DNA of 64,000 nt from contig NC_133327.1 in assembly GCF_042186555.1 (NCBI RefSeq), positions 101,267,853 through 101,331,852 of the forward strand. Reading direction: 5' to 3'. A model generated the notes under the pieces. The model saw nothing but the letters and a program-made list of their open reading frames with translations. It did no database searches and had not been told where the DNA came from. A program made the position numbers and the translations under genes. Below are positions 10,001 to 19,539 of this stretch, in pieces (position 1 is the stretch's first letter; each line of letters opens with the position of its first letter). Origin of the DNA: Aquarana catesbeiana. Its lineage: Eukaryota; Chordata; Amphibia; Anura; Ranidae.

Positions 10001-11576
10001 CCCTTCCCAAGATTTATCTCTTCAACTCAAAGACGGGCTGTATTACCATAAGGAACAGGTCTTTGTCCCGGAGCAGTTCAGGGTTTCTGTCCTCAAGCGT
10101 TGCCACGATCATCCTTTGGCAGGCCATTTTGGGATTCACAAGAGTATCAACCTAATTTCCCGTTCTTTCTGGTGGCCAGACTTGATTCAAGACTGTAAAA
10201 GATACGTCAAATCCTGTGTGACCTGTCAACGCAATAAGACTGACCGAGCCAAGACTTGGGGCCTATTAGAATGTCTTCCTGTGCCTAAGAAACCATGGAG
10301 CATGATATCCATGGATTTCATTGTGGAACTTCCCCCGTCTGAAGACTTTACCACCATATTTGTCGTGGTTGATCGCTTGACTAAGATGGCACACTTTTTA
10401 CCCATGCAAGGAACCCCGTCTGCCGCTGAGACTGCTTCCATATTTATCCGAGAGATAGTGAGACTACATGGTATTCCCGATAATATCACTTCTGATCGAG
10501 GGGTACAGTTCACGTCCAGATTCTGGAGATCTCTCTGTGAAGTCTTGAACATCGAGCTCCGTCTGTCCTCTGCCTACCATCCTCAAACTAATGGACAGAC
10601 GGAGAGAACCAACCAGACGCTGGAGCAATATTTGCGTTGCTTCTCCTCTTTTTCACAGGACGATTGGTCACCTCTGCTTCCGCTAGCGGAATTTGCATAC
10701 AATAATTCCATCCACTCTGCTACCAAGCAAACCCCCTTTTTCGCCAATTATGGATATCACCCTTCCTTTTTGCCTGAATTACCCGTGGATTCTGCTGTGC
10801 CTGCTGTTCAAGACAGACTGAGTTGGTTCATCTCCAATAATAAAGTGCTTCAGGACACCATCTCTAAGGCCCAGGCCAATAACAAAAGATTTTTTGACAG
10901 GAAAAGGAGGGGTAACTTAAATCTGAATCCAGGAGACAAGGTCTGGCTATCCACTGCTAATTTAAAACTGAAGTGTCCCTCCAAGAAACTTGGTCCAAAA
11001 TACCTGGGGCCCTTTGCTGTAAAAAGGAGGATCAACTCTGTGGCTTTTGAACTTATCCTACCAAAGAATCTCAAAATTCACCCTGTTTTTCATATTTCTT
11101 TGTTGAAGACATCAGTACCCAATCCCTTTTCTAACCGGGATCCAGAAAATCCTCCTCCATTGCTCGTTGAGGGCAGTGAAGAATTTGAGGTAGAAGCCGT
11201 TCTTGACTGCAGAACCAGGAATGGCCTAACACAGTTTCTGATTAAATGGAAGGGCTACGGCCCTGAAGACAATTCCTGGGAACCAGCTTCTAACGTACAT
11301 GCCCCGCAAAAAGTACGAGCATTTTTTCAGCACCATCCAGAAAAGAAGCCCCTGAGGGGCATCCGGAGGCTGCCCGTAAGGAGGGGGCAATGTAAGAGAA
11401 CTGTTACGTCCCGGGTTCACTCGCGGGTACACTCGTTCGTAAAGGACTCTTTACGCACGCATGCGTTCGGGAAGGTCGCTTCGGATCGCAGACGTGCCAA
11501 TGCGCGTGCGCAAAGGAATGGGCGCACCCGCGGGAGCGCGTCCGCGCGGCCCTTTGGCGCCAGACGGCCTATTTAA
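7050..11576 (+). CDS. Chromovirus Gag-Pol polyprotein with chromodomain
   Basis: 1508 residues in one frame from ATG 7050. Domains in order are: Gag; CCHC zinc knuckle CFYCGGAGHFIQAC (from residue 303); aspartic protease DSGA (361-364); reverse transcriptase with YLDD (679-682); RNase H beginning EVDAS (D828); integrase with an HHCC finger then D1089, D1149 and E1185 (D-35-E); and a chromodomain at about 1377-1431 (FLIKWKGYGPEDNSWEP). The frame runs 62 codons into the 3' LTR before stopping. It is also open upstream to an ATG at 6732 in the 5' LTR, so a 106-residue N-terminal extension is possible. There is no gag/pol frameshift. The ORF is intact and likely recently active. Confidence 0.95.
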   Translation: MESEREASPVMDICRAISALAHTVRNLQEDLGQMQDRLPNLLGVSSAATLLALVNTSVQTDFCLLNETSLPPEPRVPLPEHFSGDRKLFRTFQNACELYFSLLPRTFSSEHIKVGFIITLLRNEPLSWAHHLREHHDPALSTADSFFSAMSQLYADPFLQQTAEFTLGKLQQGLRSVEDYVTDFRVWSLDTQWNKAALHHQFRLGLSDQLKDELARTGVPSSLEDLIHLVIQIDRRLRERQSEKASTKPASLSRSFAPVSTITSRLPKGHSKNKEPPELPRRSFSRPPLSSSERLRRVRDGLCFYCGGAGHFIQACPIRPAKPTSTPPYMLHLPGRDLLHLPLSLQFHLPGRTISVTAIIDSGACSCFVDSAFVSLHQLPVCTKRQEFTVHLADGSGLKSGPVTQETVPILCQVSSEHQELLRLDVITSPMFPVILGLPWLRAHNPHIDWLTGDISFSSNYCQKHCYPKKFVNPAPLLSIHSDPETLELVPTVYHEFLDVFNKKSAESLPPHRTYDCPIELLPGAEIPFGRIYPLSEPELEALRKYIDESLEKGFIRASSSPAGAGIFFVEKKDHSLRPCIDYRDLNKITIKNRYPLPLIPELFQRLRGARVFSKLDLRGAYNLVRIRKGDEWKTAFRSRFGHFEYLVMPFGLCNAPATFQHLVNDVFRDFLDLFLIVYLDDILIFSDSIEIHRTHVKKVLSKLREHHLYVKAEKCDFEKHTIQFLGLVISADGISMDPQKVAAVLDWPAPTDRKAVQRFVGFANFYRKFIKNFSGIISAITLLTKQHVPFRWSTEAQTSFEQLKALFTSAPILKHPDPSLPYILEVDASEIAVGAILSQRQGPKSLLHPVAFFSKKLNPSEKNYDVGDRELLAIKAALEEWRYLLEGALHPILIFTDHKNLEYLRTAKRLRPRQARWALFFSRFTFHITFRPGSKNGKPDALSRMFHDPVHPSEADTILPAKNFLLLQTNLTSQIRAELLEHPPSQDLSLQLKDGLYYHKEQVFVPEQFRVSVLKRCHDHPLAGHFGIHKSINLISRSFWWPDLIQDCKRYVKSCVTCQRNKTDRAKTWGLLECLPVPKKPWSMISMDFIVELPPSEDFTTIFVVVDRLTKMAHFLPMQGTPSAAETASIFIREIVRLHGIPDNITSDRGVQFTSRFWRSLCEVLNIELRLSSAYHPQTNGQTERTNQTLEQYLRCFSSFSQDDWSPLLPLAEFAYNNSIHSATKQTPFFANYGYHPSFLPELPVDSAVPAVQDRLSWFISNNKVLQDTISKAQANNKRFFDRKRRGNLNLNPGDKVWLSTANLKLKCPSKKLGPKYLGPFAVKRRINSVAFELILPKNLKIHPVFHISLLKTSVPNPFSNRDPENPPPLLVEGSEEFEVEAVLDCRTRNGLTQFLIKWKGYGPEDNSWEPASNVHAPQKVRAFFQHHPEKKPLRGIRRLPVRRGQCKRTVTSRVHSRVHSFVKDSLRTHAFGKVASDRRRANARAQRNGRTRGSASARPFGARRPI

Positions 11577-12063
11577 AGGACACACTGACTGTGACAGGTG
11601 CTGACTGATCTTCAGCTGTTCCTGTATCTGTATCCTGTGTTACCTGCCTGCTTGATATCTGTTGCTGAACCTTGGCTCCCCTGACCTTGTCTCTGGACTC
11701 TCCCATATCCTGATTCACTGGTTCCTGACTTCGGCTTCCTACGTTGACTCTGCTTCTGCCTGATGATTTGGTACCTTGCTGTCCGCCTGCTTCCGAACCC
11801 GGCTATTCCTGTGACTCCGTTCCTGTCTCCTGTTTGGCTCCAAGCTGCCTGTCAAGTTCCTGCATCTCGGCTCCTGCGATCTGCTGCGACTTCCTGCCTA
11901 CCTAAAGTCGCATCATCTGCCTCAAGATTCCTGGGTTACTTCTACAGGCACTCGTGTTCCTCCTTTCCTTGGGGTCCCTCTGTTCCCACTCTCAGCGGGA
12001 CCCGGGTTGGAGATACAAGGGAGGCCGACCTCGTCACTTCAGACTCCGATCAGGTACGTGACA
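11391..12063 (+). repeat. Chromovirus 3' LTR
   Basis: 673 bp, the same length and apparently the same sequence as the 5' LTR. It is followed directly by the TSD CACGC and Harbinger sequence. Confidence 0.95.
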
Positions 12064-12401
12064 CACGCGGTCACGTACACCACGTACGACGAGACTAGAA
12101 AAGGCCGGTTCAGAACCAAGCGCCGCACCCTTTGGGCTCCTTTTGCTAATCTCGTGTTAGTAAAAGTTTGGTGAGAGACGATTCGCGCTTTTTCAGACTC
12201 GTGGCTTTCAGATCGTTTTCTGCCGTTCAGTTTGTGCTTGTGGGTTTGTATCTGCTCTTCAGTGCGTGCAGTCAGTTCGTATCGGAGTTTTCTGTGTGAT
12301 CTTGCCTGCTCGTTGCTGTTTTTCAGGTCGCTCTTCACAGGCCTTGCTGTTCTTCAGTGCGTTCTGTTACTTCGTTCTGAGCAGCCGACCGTTTTCTAGC
12401 C

Positions 12402-14581
12402 ATGTTTCGTATGCGTGCTCCTCGTAGAGTTCGTGCTGTGCGGGGGCTTGGTGTTGGGGTCCTGACCTTGACACAAGTCCAGTCCATGAACAGGGTGAGG
12501 AGGAGTTCATGGACCAAGAATTGGTTGCTTCAGCGTGACCAGTTCTGTCATATGCCTTTGCTCCGTGAGATCCGTGAGAATAATCCTGATGATTTCAGGA
12601 ACTTTCTCAGGATGACGGCCCCCGTGTTTCACCGTTTGTTGGCTTCGCTGACCCCCTATATTAGCAGGCAGGATACCTGCATGAGGCAAGCCATCACTGC
12701 GGAGCAGAGGTTGGTCACTACCTTGCGGTATTTGGCCACAGGGAGAAGCCTGCAGGACCTCAAGTTCTTGACAGGCATCTCCCCCCAGGCTCTGGGGATC
12801 ATTATCCCAGAGACCTGTTCTGCCATCATACAGGTCCTGCAGAAGGAGTATATGAAGGTAAGATTTTTTTCATTTTATATCACATTTTATTGTATTGAAT
12901 GTTTGCTAATATATTGTATTTCTTTCCTCATTCCCTAATTACCATGATTGTAATATGCTGTGAATGTCCCCTTTGTTCTCATGCATGCTGGATTTTTATG
13001 TAATTATTATTTTATGTCCTTCATACATATTTGCCCTTCAATAACCTCTCCAGCATGGTGTCTCCTGCCCCTATATTCACCTCATGTAGTCACTTAACAA
13101 TGTATTTTATCAGCTCTATAGTAGTGCTTTACCCCAAACACCCCCTAAAATGTTTGGAAATGTTATTTTTGATTTAAATTCAGGCAGAGTGCCAGAGGCT
13201 TTTTTTTGTGGTGTCCCCAAATAATTTTTAGTAACCCTCCCTCCCCAACTGCTAAGTCAGCTGATCCCAATTCTCTATCCTCAATCATCTATCTGCTGAC
13301 TTTGCCAAACCCATACACACTATACCCATCTCTTTACTGGTCAGATTTATGGATGAATTCCCCAAAGCATGTAGTGCAAGGGCCTGCCTGTATACTTTCC
13401 AATGGTACTGTTTAAAGTTTTTGTATCCTATTATTATCTTGATAGGTAATAGCAGAATGTTCAAATGTGCTCAAATGTGTACAGTGTGTATTTATATCTT
13501 TGTATTATGACACTTCTTACCTGTCCAGTGGTCTGCCAATAGTGTAACTAAGGAGGGGCTATTCCAAGTAATACCCTGTATTTAGGCATTCATCTCTCAA
13601 TGAAGTGAAGAGAGTTACCTGTCCAAGAGTTCCCCCCCCTATAATGTTAGAAATGGCCCATGAGGGGGGGAGGGGGAATATGATAGGTGTACCTTATACT
13701 TTGTTGTTGTTAAATTCCCCTCAATAAATGCTATCTGGAGGTTGCCCCATAATGTTTGTGTCTAATCTGCTTGCCATGTTTCTGTGAAAAAATAGTAATG
13801 TTTATTGTTTTTTCCTCAACAGTTTCCTTCAACGCCACAGGAATGGCAGACTGTGGCCTCCCACTTTGCCCAGCGGTGGGACTTTCCTAACTGCGGAGGG
13901 GCAATTGATGGGAAACACGTCCACATCGTCCCACCACCCAACTCGGGGTCGTACTATTATAATTACAAGGGGTTTAATAGTATAGTGATGTTGGCGGTGG
14001 TGTCGGCTAATTACGAGTTCTTGTATGTGGACGTGGGGAAGAATGGCCGGATGTCCGATGGTGGAGTCATCGCCCAGACGGAGTTCTACAGGCGTCTCCA
14101 GAATGGCAGCTTGGACTTGCCACCTCCAGAGGACAATGTTGAAGGTCTCCCATTTGTGTTCGTTGCTGATGAAGCATTTGCGCTGGGGGACCATCTGATG
14201 CGGCCATTCCCGATGAGGACCCTCACCCTGGAACAGAGGGTTTTTAATTACCGGCTGGCCAGAGCCCGAAGAGTGGTGGAGAACACATTTGGAATCCTGG
14301 CCAGCCGGTTCCGATTATTTCTGACACCCATCCATATGGCGGAGTATAAACTGAACCATATAATACTTGCCTGCTGTGTTCTCCATAATTTTTTAAGAAA
14401 ACATTCAGCCAACTATGCTGGCTCAGTTGGGCCTGAGGCCGGAATCCCAAATCCATCAACACTGACGGCGCTTGAAAGTGGCCGTCCTGGCTTGCCCTCC
14501 CTGAGTGCCCGTGATGTCCGGTTACGCTACCTGGAGTTCTTTGCGGGTAGGGGGGCTATCAATATGCCAGACAATCTGTGA
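12402..14581 (+). CDS. Harbinger (PIF-type) DDE transposase, two exons
   Basis: Exon 1 is 12402-12857 (152 codons) and exon 2 is 13823-14581. The GTAAGA donor and CAACAG acceptor keep phase 0, giving 404 residues, somewhat longer than the domesticated HARBI1 (about 350). The N-terminal part has a helix-turn-helix-like region (EQRLVTTLRYLATGRSLQDL). The DDE nuclease has D181 (AIDGKH), D268 (VADEAF) and E305 (RRVVENTFGIL), and HNFLRK near the end. All key residues are present and there is no stop. It needs the element's Myb-like partner for nuclear import and end binding, as in other Harbingers. Confidence 0.93.
12858..13822 (+). other. Intron of the Harbinger transposase gene
   Basis: 965 bp with GT-AG ends. 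It is AT-rich and no other gene or repeat boundary is seen in it. Confidence 0.8.
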
Positions 14582-15219
14582 AACCTTTTTCAAATAAAAA
14601 ACAACCAAAAGAAATTCTTTGTGGACATTTACTGCTTGTGTTTGTTTTAGCTGACCCTGACAGAAATGTGTTGAGTGCAGAAAATGTCGTGATTGGGTAA
14701 CCTTATAAAAAACAGTGTTGGCTGGTACTTCCTAAATGCAAAAACACATTTCACTACAAGTGCACTTGCAACTGCACTGAACCTGCACTTGTAGTGCGAA
14801 GTGGATTTGCCCTTAGGAAATAACCCCCATTTTTGCATAAAACAGCAATTACATCACCCCAAAAGTGTTGTAGTGTTGAGACAATAATCCACACATTCTT
14901 GAGTAAGCCACTTTTTTATACCTGCACAATCACATGTGCATTTACGAAAGGTTTTTAAAACAAACCAACATGTTTGTTGTATAACAATTTTTATCAAAGC
15001 ATTATCAAAAATCGAAATATCCATTTCAGATAAAACAGGCCTGTGTAAAACCAACAAGAAAGCCAAAAAACTTGAACTTACAAAGTTCACATATGGTAAA
15101 ACCTGAAGGCTATATCAGACATCAGTATTTAGGAACCGGGTTTGATATAGCGTTCAGATGGGTGGAAATCACCCCTGGAAAAGCCAAATTTGGAAGATGC
15201 GCACCAATTTACGAATGTC

Positions 15220-15370
15220 AACATGTGCTATCTGCCATCAGGGGGGATCAAGGGACGTGTTTTGGGGGAGCAAGCCCTTCTTCAACGCGGCTTTATAATT
15301 GAGGAAGGGGTTGCACCCCCAAAACGCGTCCATTGATCTCCCGTGATGGCAGATAGCACATGTTGGCACA
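15220..15370. repeat. Inverted repeat between convergent Harbinger genes
   Basis: ATGTGCTATCTGCCATCA at 15223 is matched by its complement near 15345-15362, and inner arms GGACGTGTTTTGGGGG / CCCCCAAAACGCGTCC are also paired. The hairpin sits between the end of the transposase gene (14581) and the end of the Myb-like gene (15460), which converge on it. Confidence 0.75.
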
Positions 15371-15459
15371 CTGTGTGCATCCTCCAAATTTGACTTTTCT
15401 AAACATTGAAAAAATTTTTGGAAGATTGGACCACAATAAAACAGGTGATTTTGTGAGGT

Positions 15460-16793
15460 TTAAATTCGCCCCAAAATATCAATGATGTTATTATTTTTTT
15501 TAATAACATCACTGATTTGTTGCTGTATGTTGTGCAATTTGAGATTACACCCCATGATCTCCCCGATCAGTATCTGGGCACTTTCAGATGTGAAACGTTC
15601 TCTCTCCCTCACATCACGATCACCTAAAAAGAGATAAAGAACAAAAAAAAAGGTCTAAAAAATCTGCCAACATCTATCTCTTTTACCTGAGCCTGTGGTC
15701 GCAGACACTCACCTGTTGTGGTGCCAATCTCCACCACATCTTCTTCTTCCTCCTGCTCAGCTTCTTGTGTTGGTGTTATTTCCCCTTCTTCCAGAGGTGG
15801 GGGGTCTGTGTTCTCCTGGGATGAGGGGTGTCCTCCGAGTCTTTTCCCCCCTATGTAAAACAAAAATGGTATACTTAGCACACAGATATTTGATGGCAGA
15901 ACTAGAAATAGGAAACATTGTTTGGAAGTGGGGTACAATTGTCTATTTTAGCCGAGTTCCAAGATGTATATTTTTTATTGCCCTTTGTCAAGCTGCAATA
16001 CTTTACCTGTTTGGTACAAGCTTCACAGATGTAGCCCCCCCTATAGTATACACTGGAGCACCTGTGTGCCCCCCCTAATAAAAATGGTGTTCTTGTGTCC
16101 CACACTAGTGCTCCAGTGTCCAGATGTGAAAACAGCTGCTGAGTGTCCTCTCCTTACACACAATCTAGTTGGCATTTCATTCTAGTAACAAACCCATCTA
16201 CACAAACAAATATTTGGCATCCAAGTAGGCCCCAAAAAATGTGTGAAAATGCATATGGCCTAAACAATGGTGTTCTAGAGGCCGAAAGAAAAATGTTTGA
16301 TACGAACGAATAATGGGCCCATGAACATTAAAGTTGCCCTTTTAAACGTTACAATTAATAAAAGCATATGGAGCAGAACGAACGGAATAAAGACAGAAAG
16401 AATAGGAACACAGCACAACTACTTACTTTTTTGCAGCACTCTCTGGATCTTTCGGTACTGCTCTGGCTCTCTCAACTTCAGGTCCGACCACTGCTTCCTG
16501 AGCTGATCTTTAGATCTTCGTACCCCGAAATTCCTGTGAAGGCTTTTGATCACTTTAGCAGTGATTTTTGCCTTTCGGATGTTGGGGTTGGGGTAAGGCC
16601 CATATTTTCCGTCATAGTCGGACTTCCTCATGATGTCGACCATCTCCAACATCTCCCCAAACGACATATTTGTGGCCTTAAAACGTCTCCTTCTGGATCG
16701 GGACGTGCCTGGATCCGGGCTTTCCTCCTCCTCCTCCTCGTTGCTAGAATTAGCATGCACCTGCTGTAACTCCGCCATGTGCTCTTCACCCAC
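15460..16793 (-). CDS. Harbinger Myb/SANT-like DNA-binding protein, three exons
   Basis: Exons on the minus strand are 16793-16427, 15850-15713 and 15623-15460. All introns are GT-AG and phases fit (1,1), giving 222 residues with a TAA stop. An acidic Glu run and basic RSRRRRFK precede a Myb/SANT-like domain at about residues 42-118 (MSFGEMLEMVDI, KVIKSLHRNFGV, QLRKQWSDLK). The C-terminal 55 residues form a predicted helix (SAQILIGEIMGCNLKLHNIQ) typical of oligomerisation segments in such proteins. In Harbingers this protein binds transposon ends and recruits the transposase. The gene is intact. Confidence 0.85.
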
Positions 16794-17068
16794 TGCGCCG
16801 AACGAAAAGGGGCGGGGAATAGACTAGAAAGAACGTCAGGGGCGGGCGGAGTTACACGCATGTGCAGTGTGTATAAAGCGTAACACGCGTGCGTATTACG
16901 TACGATCTGTGAGCAGAGGAAGGAGCATTGGACGCGCCGATCGTAAGAACAAAGGTAAGAGACAAACTTGTGCCTATACTGCTTCTAGATTGAGGCCTAT
17001 ATTGTAACAAGATTAGGAGAGTTTTGTGTGACATTAGGCTTTGTCTTGTGTTGTGTCTTGCAGTGAAC
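16794..17068. promoter_or_regulatory. Bidirectional promoter region of the two Harbinger accessory genes
   Basis: The start codons of the Myb-like (-) and MADF-like (+) genes face away from each other across 275 bp. A GTAAGA donor at about 16952 and TGTCTTGCAG at 17054-17063 suggest a small 5'-UTR intron on the plus side. TATAAA occurs at 16872-16877. Confidence 0.5.
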
Positions 17069-18144
17069 ATGGATATCTTAATGAAAGACAATGACTTCAT
17101 GTCAGTATTCGTAGAGATGCTAAGTGAGCTGCCCTGTCTGTGGGAGATTACCCACCCCCATTTCAAGAACCAAGCAAAGAGGAAGGCAGCACTGGAGCAA
17201 TTGTGTGCAATTGTGAAGCAGGTGATCCCCACGGCAGACATCACCTATTTAAAGATCTTCATTGGTGGCCTGAGGAGCACATATCTGAGGGAGCTCAAGA
17301 AAGTCCTGGATTCGCAGAGATCCGGAGCAGCAGATGACATCTATGTCCCCAGGATGTTGTACTACGACAGGCTGCACTTTCTGGCAGGCCAGACTGAACC
17401 CAGGCCATCCCTCTCCAGTCTTCCTTCCACGCTTCCTTCCCCCCTGGCTGAGGCTTCTGACGCCCAACCTGGGCCTTCCAGGCGATATGTGGAGGAGCCC
17501 AGCTTGAGCCAGGTATAGCATTCCTCTAAATATTTCTGCTTGTCCAATCAATGATGTTAACTAGATGTTAGTTGGGAGTACTAATTTAGGATTGTGATTG
17601 ATGAAGCAAAACATTACAACCATGTCCCTTTTTCATACACAGGGAAGTCTCAGACAGGAGGTGGCCGGGCCGAGCCGGCTGGCTGATCTGCAGGTCCCTC
17701 CACCCCCCCCCGAAAAGAGAAAGTGGCAGTAGGAGGAGTACCCTAGAGGAGGCTGCTATAGCATTCTTTTGGAGGGCTACAGAGGTCCTGGGAGCACCCC
17801 ACACCATGGAGGAGAACATTGCTGCCTTCATAGCCTATAAAATGCAGAGGATGGAGGAGGGCCAAAAAGTCATGTGTGAGGCCCTCATATCGGAGGCTCT
17901 GGAGAAAGGTATGAGGGGCCAAATTACACCTCAGACACATCTTTGGGATGGTCCTCCTCCTGCAGGTCCTCCTCCTCCTCCTCCTTCTCCTCCAGGTCCT
18001 CCCAGTCCTCCTCCAGGTACCCCCAGTCCTCCTCCAGGTCCCCCCAGTCCTCCTCCTCCTCCAGGTCCTACTCCTCCTCCTGCCACATCTCCAACTGCAC
18101 AGCCACAGCCCGGAAGGAAGCGTGGAAGGAAGACCAGACAGTGA
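17069..18144 (+). pseudogene. Harbinger MADF-like protein with a one-base frameshift
   Basis: A probable 5'-UTR intron ends at 17063, so the start is ATG 17069. Exon 1 (17069-17512) has a MADF/Myb-SANT-like pattern: FVEMLSELPCLWEITHPHF, QLCAIVKQVI, LRSTYLRELKKVLDSQ. Exon 2 starts at 17643. Its frame stops at 17730, but the next frame is open to 18144 with a coherent sequence (TLEEAAIAFFWRATEVLG, IAAFIAYKMQRMEEGQKVM) and a Pro-rich tail (17940-18090). A one-base indel at the C tract or A/G run near 17703-17725 probably broke it, unless it is a sequencing error. The gene is divergent from the Myb-like gene, with about 275 bp between start codons. The MADF assignment is by motif pattern. Confidence 0.7.
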
Positions 18145-18367
18145 TTGCAGCGTGACGAAAGTGCTGTATTCATTGCGAACGCTAAGTTTACCAGAACGAG
18201 CTGTCCCGTGTCGGAATTTCTTCTGAGCATGCGTGGCACTTTGTGCATCGGAACAGGCCACACACGGTCGGAATTGACGCGATCGAATTTTGTTGTCGGA
18301 AAATTTTATCTCCTGCCCTCCAACTTTGTGTGTCGGAAAATCCGATGGAAAATGTCCGATGGCGCCC

Positions 18368-19486
18368 ACACACATTTTCTTCCTAAATTTTTGTACATTC
18401 TTTCGAACCCTCCTGTTTTTGTGTCACTACGGGTCTCTAGGAACATAAACTCCATTGTAGTGGGATTTCTGTGAGAATATTGTTCCCCCAGAGTCGCCCT
18501 GGCTGTAGTGAAATTGCCTACTACAATGGGGGGACTAGCCCTCCTGGACTTATGTTGATACTTTTTTGCCTCGCAACTGTCCTTACATTGGCTGTGTTTT
18601 CCCCAGATTCCTACGTCCTATGTTGCTGGAGGCTGCTGTAACTACTTTGCAGGAAACTCCTGAATATGGTGTATAGGAGGGAGGTTCTGGGTAGAAAGAT
18701 GGGCTCTGGTATGGCACTTCCTGGCAGGATATTTTACTTCTGTGCCCAGTGGGCAGGGGATGAGCCTTTAAGGTTCTCCCACAATAGTTTGCTGTGGTAT
18801 AATAGATCATTGGGAGAGTTCTTTAAACTGGAAGATGGATGTGTATGGGCTAAATATGGGGTAAAGTATTTTTTATCATATATACTAGAATGGTACAATG
18901 TCCACTTTTGCTCAATTACGGGAACAGTTTGGGATACCCAGGACCTGGCATTTTTTATATGCTCAGTTATATCATGCAGCTGTAGCGCAGTTTGGTAGTG
19001 GTGAGGTTAGGGTTCAAAATTCGGCTATGGAGAAGGTCCTGTTGGACCCTGATCCAGCCAAACGCAACTCCAGATACTATAGGGAGGTGAGGCCTGGGGA
19101 ATCTGGGTTGCTAGCCAGGGCTAGGTCTCGCTGGGTGGCTTTTGTACCAGAGTTGTCAGAGGAGTTGTGGCAGGAAGTTTTGGATACTTATCTCACCTCT
19201 GTCATCTCTTCCACGAATAGGATTATTCATCTTAGGTACCTTCATCAGATGTATTATACACCGGATAGATTATTTTGAATGCATAACAGGGAATCTACTT
19301 CCTGTCACAAATGTATGGAGGCGGAAGGGACTTTTATTCACATGGTCTGGGAATTCCTTAAGATACACCCCCTTTGGTCTATGGTGACTGAATTTATAGC
19401 TGATAAATTTGCCCTCCCTAATATATGTTCCCCCTTGAAATGCCTCCTGGGAATTTTTGACCAGGAAGAGATCAATGTATATACTA
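18368..19486 (+). pseudogene. LINE polyprotein fragment, C-terminal RT region
   Basis: A degenerate reading frame encodes LPKFLYILSN, LPTTMGGLALLDL, then a long open stretch at 18898-19278 (FGIPRTWHFLYAQLYHAAVAQFG) and CHKCMEAEGTFIHMVWEF near 19303. This resembles the region after the RT of Tx1/L1-clade LINEs. Stops and frame changes show it is dead. Confidence 0.7.
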
Positions 19487-19539
19487 TAATATAGGAAAGG
19501 GGGTTGGGATAACGATGTAATGCAATCAGGAGAATCCAC

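Larger units (their letters stand above)
6360..12063 (+). mobile_element. Complete Ty3/gypsy chromovirus (Tf1/sushi-like)
   Basis: The 5704-bp element has 673-bp LTRs (6360-7032 and 11391-12063) starting TGTAAGAG and ending GTGACA, flanked by the 5-bp TSD CACGC (6355-6359 and 12064-12068). A single gag-pol frame with a C-terminal chromodomain is intact. A polypurine tract (AAGGAGGGGGC, from 11378) abuts the 3' LTR. It lies inside the 5' part of the Harbinger element, between its left terminus and its transposase gene. Confidence 0.95.
6221..18367. mobile_element. Autonomous PIF/Harbinger transposon, interrupted by a gypsy element
   Basis: The left end starts GGGCGTACACACGGTCGGAC. The right end, read inward, starts GGGCGCCATCGGACATTTTC, and subterminal CCGACAACAAAAT motifs are shared. 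Minus the 5709-bp gypsy insertion the element is about 6.4 kb. It encodes a DDE transposase (+), a Myb/SANT-like protein (-) and a MADF-like protein (+). A 3-bp TSD is not clear, and a few LINE bases may be missing at the junction, so the outer ends are uncertain by a few bases. Confidence 0.82.

Noticed and set aside
17743..18375. 210-codon minus-strand ORF with Arg/Thr-rich sequence
   Set aside because: It is antisense to the proline-rich tail of the MADF-like gene.
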